Shown here in pieces: positions 9,899 through 17,884 of a stretch of 44,847 bases of DNA (position 1 is the first letter of the stretch; every line of letters starts with the position of its first letter). The notes under the pieces are model-generated. The model was not told where the DNA came from. It did no database searches and saw only the letters and a program-made list of their open reading frames with translations. The stretch lies in NCBI GenBank assembly GCA_964398915.1, contig CAYNOR010000017.1:1-44847 (forward strand), read 5' to 3'. The stretch comes from Tichowtungia sp964398915 (GTDB taxonomy: Bacteria > Verrucomicrobiota > Kiritimatiellia > Kiritimatiellales > Tichowtungiaceae). Made by a program: the position numbers and the translations under genes.

Positions 9899-10094
9899 GA
9901 GTCTCCGTATCAAATGTATTAAAGAGCGATTGCCGATCACGACCGAAATGCCGGCCAAAACGCCCGCCAGCAGAGCCATAATATTAAGGAAAAGGTGTCA
10001 CTCATTAAAGGTTCCGGTCAAACACAAAAAACCTTCTGCAAACACGTCTCCGAAAACAATACGACAGGTTCTGAATCCGTTTCCGGCAGACTGA

Positions 10095-11756
10095 TTATAC
10101 AAAATGACGGCCCAGCAGTTCTTCAACCTGCCCGCGCCAGACAGCGTCATACTTCCGCCCTTTGGCCAGCCGGACAAAAATACGGCGCGAAGCAATCTGC
10201 CCGAACAGTTCCGCCGAAGCGAAGCGATCGAGCAGATGCAGCGGCTGTTTTTTAATCGCCTTGATCATCGCTTCGAGCAATTCGAAAGGCTCTTCACGTT
10301 CCGGACAAAGCACAAACTGCCAGAGCATATCCGGTTCATCTGTAACGGCCTGCTCAATCGCCCGGCAGATTTCTTTGCGACGCGCGTTTAAGTCGCTTCC
10401 GCGAAACGTCAGCGCGCGGCGGTTCAGCCCGGCCTTTTCTTTAAACAAGCCGTTCAGCCGGTATCCGGCAAAACAAGCCGTCACCGGATCGGCTGGAAGA
10501 TCCTCGCTGTCATGCAACAGCGCCTCGATCCGGCGCATGTCGTGTTCCGGCATCGTCGAAGTGGAAACCACGCCGTACGGCGGAAGCAACATCGCCTGCA
10601 GTCCATACCGCTCCGCCTGTTCACGCAAATCGGTTCCCGGCAGTAGAAGCGTCTGCATACACTGAATCGAGATATTCGGGCCAAGCCCGCGCGCCCATTC
10701 GATACTGCGCAGTACATCATCCAGTGTCTGCTCCGGCAGTCCGTACATCAGATCAAGCGTCACATGAACGCCCGCGCCGGTCAGCATCCGGATACCGCGC
10801 TCAACCCGCTCAATATTCGCTGGACGGCGGATAGCGCGCAACACCTTCGGATCGGTACTCTGCACACCGATCTCCACGTCCAGAAAGTTACCCTTCGCCA
10901 TTAGCGCGGTCTGTTCCGGCGTCAGCGTATCGGCGCGCAGCTCAGCGAAAAACCCCAGCTTCCGGTCTGCATTGATTTCCGCCAGCCGTTCCAATAATTG
11001 GACAAAGTCAGCGCGGGCATTGAACGTTGGATCAACAAAGCGGATTTCTGTGGCCCCGGCATCGCGCAGTTGCTGAACCCGCCGGGCCGCCGCTTCCGCC
11101 GGAAGTGCGCGTACACCTTTCTGCAAATGATGATAGCGGCAGTACGTGCAAGTCAGCGGACATCCACGCGACGTTTCGATATAAACCGACGGACGTGCTA
11201 GAATACATTCCGCCAGCGACGCCACCGGAACCTGCGCCGACGCCAGATCGATTGGCCGCGGCGGCCTGCTTCCGCGCTTCCATCCGCCGGAATGTGAAAT
11301 CAGCACGTTGTCATACGCAGGCAATTTACCGGCGCGGATTCCTTTCAGAATCTCCGGGAAAACCGCCTCGCCCTCGCCGGTCACCAGCGCATTGAAAACC
11401 GGCTCCTCCAGCAAAAATGGATGATCCTCCGAAATCTCCGGGCCGCCAGCCAGCAGGAAAATTTCCGGGCGCGAATTTCGCAACTGACGGGCAATCCGCA
11501 GACTGCGCTCGACGTTCCAAAGACAAAGCGTAAACGCCACCGCCTCGACACCGCTCTCCAGAATCTTTTTGAGCAGGTGGGCGTTGTCCAGCTCATCCCA
11601 TTTCGCCGGAGCCGAAACCACTTCCCAAAACTCGCCTTCGGGATGCTGAGCAAGCGCATGCGACAGCCAAAGCGCCGCGAACGGAAAATTTTCACGTTTC
11701 CCCGCTGTGTCGTTATCCAGCAGCGGAAGCTGGAGAAATAAAATCTTCTTTTTCAT
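10095..11756 (-). CDS. B12-binding-domain radical SAM protein
   Basis: The 553-residue product starts with a cobalamin-binding-like Rossmann region (about 1-150, with FLLAGGPEISEDHPF and VTGEGEAVFPEIL) and continues into a radical SAM barrel. The cluster motif CxxxCxxC is Cys199, Cys203 and Cys206 in SRGCPLTCTYCRYHH. Later signatures include IEVGVQS-like DVEIGVQSTDP and LDLMYGLPEQTLDDVL, as in anaerobic methylthiotransferase/oxidoreductase-type B12 radical SAM proteins. The last 150 residues match a C-terminal extension common in this group. Substrate cannot be assigned. It is separated from the YfhO-like gene by about 200 bases. Confidence 0.85.
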   Translation of the reverse strand: MKKKILFLQLPLLDNDTAGKRENFPFAALWLSHALAQHPEGEFWEVVSAPAKWDELDNAHLLKKILESGVEAVAFTLCLWNVERSLRIARQLRNSRPEIFLLAGGPEISEDHPFLLEEPVFNALVTGEGEAVFPEILKGIRAGKLPAYDNVLISHSGGWKRGSRPPRPIDLASAQVPVASLAECILARPSVYIETSRGCPLTCTYCRYHHLQKGVRALPAEAAARRVQQLRDAGATEIRFVDPTFNARADFVQLLERLAEINADRKLGFFAELRADTLTPEQTALMAKGNFLDVEIGVQSTDPKVLRAIRRPANIERVERGIRMLTGAGVHVTLDLMYGLPEQTLDDVLRSIEWARGLGPNISIQCMQTLLLPGTDLREQAERYGLQAMLLPPYGVVSTSTMPEHDMRRIEALLHDSEDLPADPVTACFAGYRLNGLFKEKAGLNRRALTFRGSDLNARRKEICRAIEQAVTDEPDMLWQFVLCPEREEPFELLEAMIKAIKKQPLHLLDRFASAELFGQIASRRIFVRLAKGRKYDAVWRGQVEELLGRHFV

Positions 11757-11823
11757 ATTTTTACCACGAGTCTTACGGAATCAGGATGATAGGTGTGGAT
11801 TGTAATCTGAAAAAAGCTTTTCT

Positions 11824-11939
11824 ACCACCCGCTTCGCTGGAGGAAGTCAGAGGGATTCAGAGCAGAAAGTCAGGAAGTTCTCTGTCTTGCTCCGAAGTCT
11901 CCTCTAGCGATTTATCCGCCGGAGGAGGAAGCGGGTGGT
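11824..11939. repeat. REPIN/MITE-like palindromic element, copy A
   Basis: The 116-bp element begins ACCACCCGCTTCGCT and ends AAGCGGGTGGT, so its ends are perfect 11-bp inverted repeats. The interior starts GGAGGAAGTCAGAGGGATTC, almost the same as copy B at 36091. It covers the last 27 codons and the stop of the DapA-like lyase gene. Flanking T-rich and A-rich bases extend the stem, so the transcript could fold into a long hairpin. Confidence 0.85.
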
Positions 11940-12729
11940 GAAAAATTTCCGTACTTAGAGGATGTCGAACGGCGGACGGATAGCCGGGAATAATTTCCGA
12001 AAGCGCCTGCTTGATGCGGGCGATGGCGAACGGCCCGTTTGTCCGCACGTTGACGGCATCCACCGCCGCCTGATTTTCTGGCGTCTGCTCCCGTTCAATC
12101 CGCAAATACGGCATGGGATCAATGTTGGCCGATGCGCTGACAAATCCTTTCGCTCCGGCGGCATACGCGGCGGAAATTTGGCGGTCGCCGCCGACAAAGT
12201 AGCGCGGCGTCGCCGGAATCAGTGAGAGGTCGGCGGACGAATCCTTCATACCCCAGTGCGGAATCTGCGCCAGAATCTCCGGCGTGAGCGGATTGCCGGT
12301 ATGCTTCGGAAAGTTGTAGAGAATCAGCGGAAGCGCGGTGGACTCCACCAGCTCGTTGAACCAGCGGACAATCCCGTCAGCTGGCGCACCGGCGAAATAA
12401 AATGGCGGCAGTGAGGCCAGAAAATCCGAACCGATCTCTTCGGCGGCATGAGCACTTTCCAGACATTGGGAAAGCACCGGACTGCCGGTATGGGCGATAA
12501 TGATTCCGTCCCAGTTATCGCGGGCGGTCTGGAGCAATTCAAGCTGTTCGCGCGGACTCAACGAAAAGAATTCACCGGTCGTACCGTTCACCAGCAGATT
12601 GCGCACGCCGCATTCCGCCAGCCAGTCGAGATGCGCCAGAAACGCCCCGAAATCAATCGCCCCGTTTTCCGCAAACGGAGTCGGCACAGGAATTACAAGC
12701 CCCTCAAAATATGGGAGATTCTGCCCCAT
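11857..12729 (-). CDS. Dihydrodipicolinate synthase/N-acetylneuraminate lyase family protein
   Basis: The 290-residue TIM-barrel lyase has NGTTGEFFSLSPRE (substrate carboxylate binding), the catalytic Tyr in LILYNFPKHTGNP and the Schiff-base Lys in HWGMKDSSAD. Members condense or cleave pyruvate-containing substrates. The Arg expected in true DapA after the Tyr motif is not present (PKHTG), so a sugar-acid aldolase or other branch is as likely as DapA. The gene starts three bases after the stop of a 73-residue ORF and is probably co-transcribed with it. The last 27 residues (from about HHPLPPPADK) are encoded by palindromic element A and are almost certainly not native to the family; they add a proline- and acid-rich tail. 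Confidence 0.85.
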   Translation of the reverse strand: MGQNLPYFEGLVIPVPTPFAENGAIDFGAFLAHLDWLAECGVRNLLVNGTTGEFFSLSPREQLELLQTARDNWDGIIIAHTGSPVLSQCLESAHAAEEIGSDFLASLPPFYFAGAPADGIVRWFNELVESTALPLILYNFPKHTGNPLTPEILAQIPHWGMKDSSADLSLIPATPRYFVGGDRQISAAYAAGAKGFVSASANIDPMPYLRIEREQTPENQAAVDAVNVRTNGPFAIARIKQALSEIIPGYPSAVRHPLSTEIFHHPLPPPADKSLEETSEQDRELPDFLL

Positions 12730-12732
12730 ACT

Positions 12733-12954
12733 CTACTTGAGCGCCCCGCTCAATTCGGCCAGTTCTTCGGCGGTCAGTAATGCAGCAAATTTCTCATCCG
12801 CTTCACCGATTGCCGTTTTCAAAGCCGTTGCGTTGCCGGAAGCGCTGCGGACACCATCCACCTCATCCGGCATCAAATCCACTTTGGTGCCATCCGCTTT
12901 GCGGATCGAGCAGATCCCGGTTTCCGGACAAAGTTCAATATTCAACTTACTCAT
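12733..12954 (-). CDS. Small protein of unknown function, upstream of the lyase
   Basis: This 73-residue protein has a good ribosome site (AAGGAG nine bases before ATG) and ends three bases before the lyase gene, so the two form an operon. It begins MSKLNIELCPETGICSI, with two Cys six residues apart, followed by a short beta-rich part and an amphipathic alpha-helical tail (ADEKFAALLTAEELAELSGA). I do not recognise the family. It could be a small accessory protein. The conserved coupling of start, ribosome site and spacing makes it a believable gene. Confidence 0.65.
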   Translation of the reverse strand: MSKLNIELCPETGICSIRKADGTKVDLMPDEVDGVRSASGNATALKTAIGEADEKFAALLTAEELAELSGALK

Positions 12955-13022
12955 ATTCTGTTTCTCCTTACTTCAACTCTGCTGTTAACTTTATAGGTGC
13001 ATATGCTACGCTCTTCAACCTG

Positions 13023-13739
13023 ATGACGAAACCAAAATCCAGTCCGACATGCCCGCTCTGCGCCCACGGCGCGACGGAGCCGTTTCACCGCGACCGGAAG
13101 CGGGAGTTTTTCCTCTGTCCGCAGTGCGACCTAGTTTTTGTTCCGCCGGAATTCCATCTGTCGCCCGAAGCCGAAAAGGCGCGCTATGAGTTCCACAGTC
13201 ACAGTCTGGAAGATTCCGGATATCGAAACTATCTGAACCGGCTGTTCCAACCTTTGAAACCCAAGTTGCCGCCGGGCTCACACGGACTCGACTTCGGCTG
13301 CGGCCAAACGCCGACGCTTTCGGTACTGTTCGAGGAAGCCGGATTCCCCTGCGCCAATTACGATCGGTACTATTTCAACGATCCGGCGGTGCTGGAAACG
13401 CAATACGACTTTCTCACCTGCTCGGAGACGATGGAACATTTCCAGAATCCTCGCGAAGAATTTGAACGATTCCTGCGACTGGTGAAGCCCGGCGGCTGGA
13501 TCGGCATTATGACGCAGCTGCGCGACGAACCCGCGTCGCCAGAGCTCCGAGGGTCAGGCGCACCGCTGTTCTCAACGTGGTTTTATAAGGATGATGCCAC
13601 GCACCTCTGCTTTTTCTCGCGTCAAACGTTCCGGTGGCTGGGAATCCGGCACGGGCTCCTCCTCGAATCTCAACCCGATGGAGTGACCCTCTTCCGGCAA
13701 CTGCGTTGCTGCACAGCGCTTCGCGGCGCACACGTATGA
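13023..13739 (+). CDS. Zinc-ribbon class I SAM-dependent methyltransferase
   Basis: The 238-residue protein begins MTKPKSSPTCPLCAHG. Cys pairs near residues 10-13 and about 33-36 (CPLC ... CPQC) form a likely zinc ribbon. The Rossmann core has LDFGCGQTPTLSVLFEEAGF as SAM motif I, DFLTCSETMEHFQNP as motif II and LVKPGGWIGIMTQL, as in Methyltransf_11/23 proteins. A longer frame opens at 12780, but it lies over the divergent 73-residue gene, so ATG 13023 is preferred. The target is unknown; related proteins modify small molecules or sugars. It is divergent from the lyase operon with a 68-base shared promoter region. Confidence 0.8.
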   Translation: MTKPKSSPTCPLCAHGATEPFHRDRKREFFLCPQCDLVFVPPEFHLSPEAEKARYEFHSHSLEDSGYRNYLNRLFQPLKPKLPPGSHGLDFGCGQTPTLSVLFEEAGFPCANYDRYYFNDPAVLETQYDFLTCSETMEHFQNPREEFERFLRLVKPGGWIGIMTQLRDEPASPELRGSGAPLFSTWFYKDDATHLCFFSRQTFRWLGIRHGLLLESQPDGVTLFRQLRCCTALRGAHV

Positions 13740-13799
13740 CGTCTCTGTCTTGTAAACGGGTTTATTTGACTCCGCACGGGCAGAGGCGCGTAAAATCTG

Positions 13800-14303
13800 T
13801 CAGCGGCGGAAGACGCCGGTGAGCTTTTTCAGGCTGAGTAAACGGGAGAGTTTGCTGACAGCGCGATAGACCAGCCCTTCACAGCAAACCAGGCAGATTT
13901 TTCCTGAACCGTACGTGTCGCGCGCCAGACGCAGGATCTGCCGCCGCGTTTCCCTGTGCGACGGGAACAGCTCTTTTTTGCGCGGACATGGCGTTTTGCC
14001 GTGATAGGTGAAGAGAACCACCGGACCCATCTGATAGGTCTGGCTGACGGTATAGGGAAAAATGCGGCATTCCACCGGACGGCTGTCGTAGATGGTGCAC
14101 AGCATCTGTTCGTTCAGGTGCGGACAGTTATATTCCGGGCGCATCGACAGTTCATAGAGCAAACCCTTCCGCTCCACCGTAAACCGGTCGCTGAAGCGTT
14201 CGTAGATTTTCTGATATTCCGGCGGCGACAGTTTAAGCTTTCGCAGGTCACAGCAGCAGCTGGACCGGCATCCGGCGCAAGGATTGATTTCTGCAACATT
14301 CAC
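13800..14303 (-). CDS. YkgJ-family cysteine-cluster protein
   Basis: The 167-residue protein has the N-terminal cluster CAGCRSSCCCD (CxxCxxxCC type) and further Cys at NCPHL, CTIYDSRPVECRIFP, TPCPR and ICLVCCEG. This matches the YkgJ/UPF0153 group, thought to bind a metal, possibly zinc or an Fe-S cluster. The RPxxCRxFP motif is diagnostic. The start codon appears to be GTG at 14303, since the in-frame codons just upstream are GAT GAT and there is no nearby ATG in frame. Function in the group is unproven; it has been linked to Fe-S proteins by domain type only. Confidence 0.8.
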   Translation of the reverse strand: MNVAEINPCAGCRSSCCCDLRKLKLSPPEYQKIYERFSDRFTVERKGLLYELSMRPEYNCPHLNEQMLCTIYDSRPVECRIFPYTVSQTYQMGPVVLFTYHGKTPCPRKKELFPSHRETRRQILRLARDTYGSGKICLVCCEGLVYRAVSKLSRLLSLKKLTGVFRR

Positions 14304-14363
14304 ATCATCGTTGTATCAGACCGGACGTCCGCATACAATTCATTCCAACAGACAGAAAGCGGA

Positions 14364-14756
14364 TCACTCCAGCCCGCGCTCAAATAAATCGTCTTCGTCA
14401 AGGCCGAGGTAGTGGCCAAGTTCATGCAGGTAGGTGATGCGGACTTCGTTCCGGAAGGTCGCTTCATTTTCTTCCGCTTCGTCCCATAGATTTTCCAGAA
14501 ACAGGATAATCTGCGGCGGCAGCGGTTCGTCGCCTTCGTGCGCAAGTTCTGCGCCGATAAACAGACCGAGCAGGTCGTCTTCCTGCCCGGCGGCGGAATC
14601 AGGTGCGCGCGCGAACAGCACCGGGAGCTTTCGCGCCGGTCCGGCCAGCGGGGCGGGCAGCTCCGCGAGCACGGACGCCACTTCGTCCGCCGCCTGCCTT
14701 TCCAGTCTCTTTATTTTTCCAGTCATTGTAAAACCTGCATCCTCATGCTTGACCAT
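14364..14756 (-). CDS. Zincin-type small metallopeptidase (PF06262-like)
   Basis: The 130-residue protein carries HELGHYLGLDEDDL near its C-terminus, an HExxHxxGxxE/D zinc site as in the minimal zincin-like family PF06262. The preceding segment PPQIILFLENLWDEAEEN with an R-rich strand is also typical. It may start at 14756 (as given) or at ATG 14726 (MTGKIKRLER); neither has a strong ribosome site, so the choice is open. The YkgJ-like gene lies 60 bases downstream on the same strand. The physiological substrate is unknown in this family; no signal peptide is seen, so it is likely cytoplasmic. Confidence 0.78.
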   Translation of the reverse strand: MVKHEDAGFTMTGKIKRLERQAADEVASVLAELPAPLAGPARKLPVLFARAPDSAAGQEDDLLGLFIGAELAHEGDEPLPPQIILFLENLWDEAEENEATFRNEVRITYLHELGHYLGLDEDDLFERGLE

Positions 14757-14869
14757 ACGCTATGGCATCCGGAGAAGGAACAGAGAACTTTCCAATAGCA
14801 AGGGCTGGCGGGCGCCTCGAAAAACGTTTATATATCCTGACAGTTCATAAATTCTTCCGGGAGTTAAAT

Positions 14870-16237
14870 ATGGTCAAGATTCTTTGTATCGGTGCCGGGT
14901 ACGTCGGCGGACCGACTATGGCAATGATTGCCAAAAAAAATAAGTCCGTCCAGGTGACCGTGGTGGATATCAATCAGAAACGTATCGATGCCTGGAATTC
15001 CGATAATCTGCCGATTTATGAGCCGGGGCTCGCCGAGGTCGTTAAAGAAGCGCGCGGCCGCAATCTGTTTTTCTCCACGGATGTGGAAAAAGGAATCAAG
15101 GAAGCCGATATTATTTTCGTGAGCGTGAACACCCCGACCAAGATGTTCGGTCATGGCGCGGGTTGCGCCGCGGATCTCCAGTACTGGGAAAAATGCGCCC
15201 GCCAGATTCTCGAGCTTTCCACTTCCAATAAAATCGTAGTCGAAAAGAGCACGCTGCCTGTCCGCACCGCCGCCGCGATGGAGCGTATTCTCGACAGCGG
15301 TAAGAAGGGGGTGCGCTTCGACGTGCTGTCCAATCCTGAATTTTTAGCCGAAGGTACTGCGATGGCCGACCTTGATAATCCTGATCGTATCCTGATCGGC
15401 GGGCACCCGACGCCGGACGGCCGGAAGGCCGTTCAGGCACTGGTGGATGTGTATGCCGCGTGGGTGCCGAAGGAGAAAATTCTGACGACAAACCTTTGGT
15501 CGAGCGAGCTTTCCAAGCTGACAGCCAATGCGTTCCTTGCTCAGCGCGTCAGTTCGATTAACAGTATTTCCGCGCTGTGCGAAGCAACCGACGCCGATGT
15601 CGGCGAAGTAGCCCGCGCAATCGGCATGGACAGCCGGATCGGCCCGAAATTCCTGAAAGCCAGCGTCGGCTTCGGCGGTTCCTGCTTTAAGAAGGATATT
15701 TTGAATCTGGTTTACCTCTGCGAAGGATACGGTCTGCACGAAGTGGCTGAATACTGGCGGCAGGTGGTGAAGATGAACGAATATCAGGAGCGCCGCTTTG
15801 TCGCCCGCATGCTCAAGGAAATGTTCAATACGATTTCCGGCAAGCGCATCGCACTGTTCGGCTTTGCTTTCAAGGCCGACACCGGCGATACGCGCGAAAG
15901 TCCGGCGATTCTGATTGCCCGCGAACTGCTGGCGGAACGCGCTGAAGTGATCATTACCGACCCGCAAGCCATCGAGCATGCTAAAACAGACCTGGCTGAT
16001 GTGCTCGACCATGTAAAATTTGAGGCCGATCCCTATAAGGCGGCAAAAGGCGCGCATGCCATCGCCCTGCTGACGGAATGGAAAGAGTACAAAACACTCG
16101 ATTACCAGAAGATTTTCGACAGCATGGTGCAGCCTGCGTTTCTGTTCGATGGACGCAATCATCTCGACCATCAGGCTCTGCATAAAATCGGCTTCAACGT
16201 TTACTCCATCGGCAAGGCCGCGTTGAAGCATATCTGA
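14870..16237 (+). CDS. ugd: UDP-glucose 6-dehydrogenase, animal-type
   Basis: The 455-residue enzyme oxidises UDP-glucose to UDP-glucuronate with two NAD+. It begins MVKILCIGAGYVGGPTMAMI with the Rossmann GxGxxG. It has VSVNTPTK, EKSTLPVRTAAAME, LSNPEFLAEGTA and the catalytic Cys272 in FGGSCFKKDILNLVYL. The start is ATG 14870, with GGGAG six bases upstream; a longer frame from 14762 overlaps nothing useful. The wording of several motifs (LPIYEPGL, TNxWSSELSKLxANAF, SINSISALCEAT) follows the animal UGDH branch more than the usual bacterial Ugd (GSCFPKD). It sits alone and probably supplies UDP-glucuronate for surface glycans. Confidence 0.92.
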   Translation: MVKILCIGAGYVGGPTMAMIAKKNKSVQVTVVDINQKRIDAWNSDNLPIYEPGLAEVVKEARGRNLFFSTDVEKGIKEADIIFVSVNTPTKMFGHGAGCAADLQYWEKCARQILELSTSNKIVVEKSTLPVRTAAAMERILDSGKKGVRFDVLSNPEFLAEGTAMADLDNPDRILIGGHPTPDGRKAVQALVDVYAAWVPKEKILTTNLWSSELSKLTANAFLAQRVSSINSISALCEATDADVGEVARAIGMDSRIGPKFLKASVGFGGSCFKKDILNLVYLCEGYGLHEVAEYWRQVVKMNEYQERRFVARMLKEMFNTISGKRIALFGFAFKADTGDTRESPAILIARELLAERAEVIITDPQAIEHAKTDLADVLDHVKFEADPYKAAKGAHAIALLTEWKEYKTLDYQKIFDSMVQPAFLFDGRNHLDHQALHKIGFNVYSIGKAALKHI

Positions 16238-16240
16238 TGT

Positions 16241-17362
16241 TTATCCCAGAAAGATAAGCAGTGCCATCAGGACGAAAAAAAGACCCATAAGGAACTTGGA
16301 CATCACCACGTTCCGGCTGCTCCAGGCAAGCAGGGTTTCGGTGCGGAGGCCAAAGTAGACGGCAATAAAAACCAGCACCAGCGGCAGCACAAAAAGCACA
16401 TTATATATCAGTAGAAGCATCCATGCCCGCGATTCCGAAAAAGCGCTGTCTTTCAAAATCAGCACCAGCGTCGGGACATAAACCTGCCCGGTGCAGACAC
16501 TTTCCAGTACCGTCACCGCGCTTCCGATAAACAGACCGCCGGCAACAAGGCTGGTATTCCCGAGCCCCCGGCGCATTACATCGTGAATCCGCTTTTTTAT
16601 CCCTGCCGAAAGCTGAAGCGTTACGTCAGCAGCGCACCCGGTCTTATGGAAGCGGATCGCATCCCGGAATGACAAACCGGCCAGCAGCAGCAGAACCGCC
16701 GCCATGCCCCACTCCACCGCGCTCCGCAACGCCGTGAATCCTGAAAACAAATGTAAGACGCGAAACAATCCGAATCCGATACCCAGATAAGTCAAAAACG
16801 CCGCCGTGCAGAATGAAATGCCAAGCAAAGCAAGCTGCCGCTTTCGAACATTAGAAACCGCCAATAAGCTCATGAAAAACACCAGCGTCGAAAAAGCGCA
16901 GGGATTAACTCCGTCAATCATTCCGGCGGTGATCACTGCGGAAAAGGTAAACCCGCCAAACCGTTTTTGTGCCGGATTCGATACCGCCGTCTCAGGTGCC
17001 GGAATGGACGGAGAATGACTCAGCGCATTTGAAATCACCGAAAAAAACTCCTCCCTCACCGGCGCTGAGCCAAACACATATTGTTTGTTCACGATCAGAT
17101 AGGCCCGCTCCGGACTCGTATAACCCAGATTGTGCTCCAACCGGAGCAAATGCAGGAAATTAGTCTCCACGCCAATATCATGCCTTTGAACCACACATTG
17201 CTGCGGGAAACGCGTTCCAACCTCTAGAAGAAGCTCGGTCTCAATCCGTTCGCAAGCCTGACACCCGGGCTCATAAAAAAAATCAATCTGAACCGGTTCT
17301 GCGCCCCGCGCAATTCCGCACAGCAACAAAACAAACAACCACGGGTTAAACCTTCTGATCAT
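16241..17362 (-). CDS. Thioredoxin-like/CcdA-like transmembrane redox protein
   Basis: The 373-residue protein has a signal-like start (MIRRFNPWLFVLLLC) then an extracytoplasmic thioredoxin-like domain with Cys34-x-x-Cys37 in EPGCQACERI. From about residue 125 a DsbD/CcdA-type membrane domain follows, with around six helices, including DGVNPCAFST and ESVCTGQVYVPT, the two Cys positions used for electron transfer across the membrane. It probably passes reductant from cytoplasmic thioredoxin to the periplasm. The order, with the redox domain before the membrane part, differs from DsbD, where the C-terminal domain is the thioredoxin. It converges with ugd, three bases apart. Confidence 0.8.
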   Translation of the reverse strand: MIRRFNPWLFVLLLCGIARGAEPVQIDFFYEPGCQACERIETELLLEVGTRFPQQCVVQRHDIGVETNFLHLLRLEHNLGYTSPERAYLIVNKQYVFGSAPVREEFFSVISNALSHSPSIPAPETAVSNPAQKRFGGFTFSAVITAGMIDGVNPCAFSTLVFFMSLLAVSNVRKRQLALLGISFCTAAFLTYLGIGFGLFRVLHLFSGFTALRSAVEWGMAAVLLLLAGLSFRDAIRFHKTGCAADVTLQLSAGIKKRIHDVMRRGLGNTSLVAGGLFIGSAVTVLESVCTGQVYVPTLVLILKDSAFSESRAWMLLLIYNVLFVLPLVLVFIAVYFGLRTETLLAWSSRNVVMSKFLMGLFFVLMALLIFLG

Positions 17363-17535
17363 TCGTCTTTAATCCTCTTTTTTCAGCGCAACATACAAGG
17401 ACTATTTTGATACAGCCCGGAGCGCTTTATCTGCCAGGGTATGTAAAAATTAAATGCCTATATGTTTATGGGGGATTCCCTTACAGAAATACCTTTTTTT
17501 TGTCCGTATTTAAGGTATAGTCCGTCTCCAGAGTT

Positions 17536-17583
17536 TCAGAGAGAAAAGCACTTAGGGGTTTGTTGCTGATTTCTCTGATTTTT
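17536..17583. terminator. Stem-loop with T-tail
   Basis: TCAGAGAGAAAAGCA (17536-17550) pairs imperfectly with TGCTGATTTCTCTGA (17564-17578), followed by TTTTT on the plus strand. It is the first of three hairpins in the gap between the CcdA-like gene and the RHH locus. Confidence 0.5.
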
Positions 17584-17589
17584 CGATAA

Positions 17590-17647
17590 CGAAAAAACGC
17601 TCCGGCCCTTGCAATTATTCGCGACTGCAAGGGCTTTTGCTTTTTCG
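17590..17647. terminator. Long bidirectional terminator-like hairpin
   Basis: The core arms GCCCTTGCA and TGCAAGGGC pair perfectly around a 12-nt loop. Outer arms (CGAAAAAACGC with GCTTTTTCG) extend the stem, leaving T-runs on both strands. It would stop transcription of the minus-strand RHH/membrane-peptide operon before the CcdA-like gene and could act in the other direction too. Confidence 0.65.
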
Positions 17648-17700
17648 CCGGTGTTGCCGGGCTGAAAATACGCAAGGGCGGGTTCTACTGTAAAAGGGTT

Positions 17701-17760
17701 GCGAAGAAGGCAGATCCCCGTACTTGGTCTGCAGCCCCGTAGGGGGCCTGCCCTTCTCCG
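17701..17760. repeat. GC-rich 60-base hairpin, possible structured RNA or repeat
   Basis: GCGAAGAAGGCAG at 17701 pairs with CTGCCCTTCTCCGC at 17747, with one bulge and a G-U pair; the interior contains CCCCGTAGGGG as a second small hairpin. It starts a few bases after the stop codon of the 37-residue membrane peptide on the minus strand. It may be a terminator, an sRNA or another palindromic repeat family. Confidence 0.5.
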
Positions 17761-17765
17761 CAAAA

Positions 17766-17879
17766 TTACCAGAGCGCAATAATGAGTATGGTGACCACAA
17801 AGCCAGTCACCACGAGCAGATAACTAACAACAGCCCGCACAATCTCACTTGCACGTAGAAGTGATGAAAACCTCTGCAT
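17766..17879 (-). CDS. 37-residue hydrophobic membrane peptide
   Basis: The ORF runs ATG at 17879 to TAA at 17766 and reads MQRFSSLLRASEIVRAVVSY then LLVVTGFVVTILIIALW. It has a polar, Arg-containing start and one strongly hydrophobic helix of about 20 residues ending at the C-terminus. AAGGAG lies eight bases before the ATG and is within the last codons of the upstream ribbon-helix-helix gene, whose stop is five bases away, so the two are translationally coupled. A small hydrophobic peptide beside a DNA-binding protein recalls toxin-antitoxin pairs, but this is inference; it could also be a small regulatory membrane protein. Confidence 0.7.
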   Translation of the reverse strand: MQRFSSLLRASEIVRAVVSYLLVVTGFVVTILIIALW

Positions 17880-17884
17880 CGTTG

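Noticed and set aside
9899..9979. Longer start of the YfhO-like gene
   Set aside because: It follows a stop codon directly, has no ribosome site and adds a segment not like the family; the start at 9898 has GGAG.
10162..10665. Plus-strand ORF opposite the radical SAM gene
   Set aside because: It has low-complexity Ser/Arg-rich sequence typical of an antisense frame.
12780..13022. Longer N-terminus of the zinc-ribbon methyltransferase
   Set aside because: It lies antisense to the 73-residue gene and has no homology.
15344..16231. Minus-strand ORF of 295 codons opposite ugd
   Set aside because: It is antisense to a well-supported enzyme and shows no motif or ribosome site.
17481..17675. Minus-strand ORF of 64 codons in the hairpin region
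   Set aside because: Its codons run through three stem-loops, it has no ribosome site and no homology is seen.
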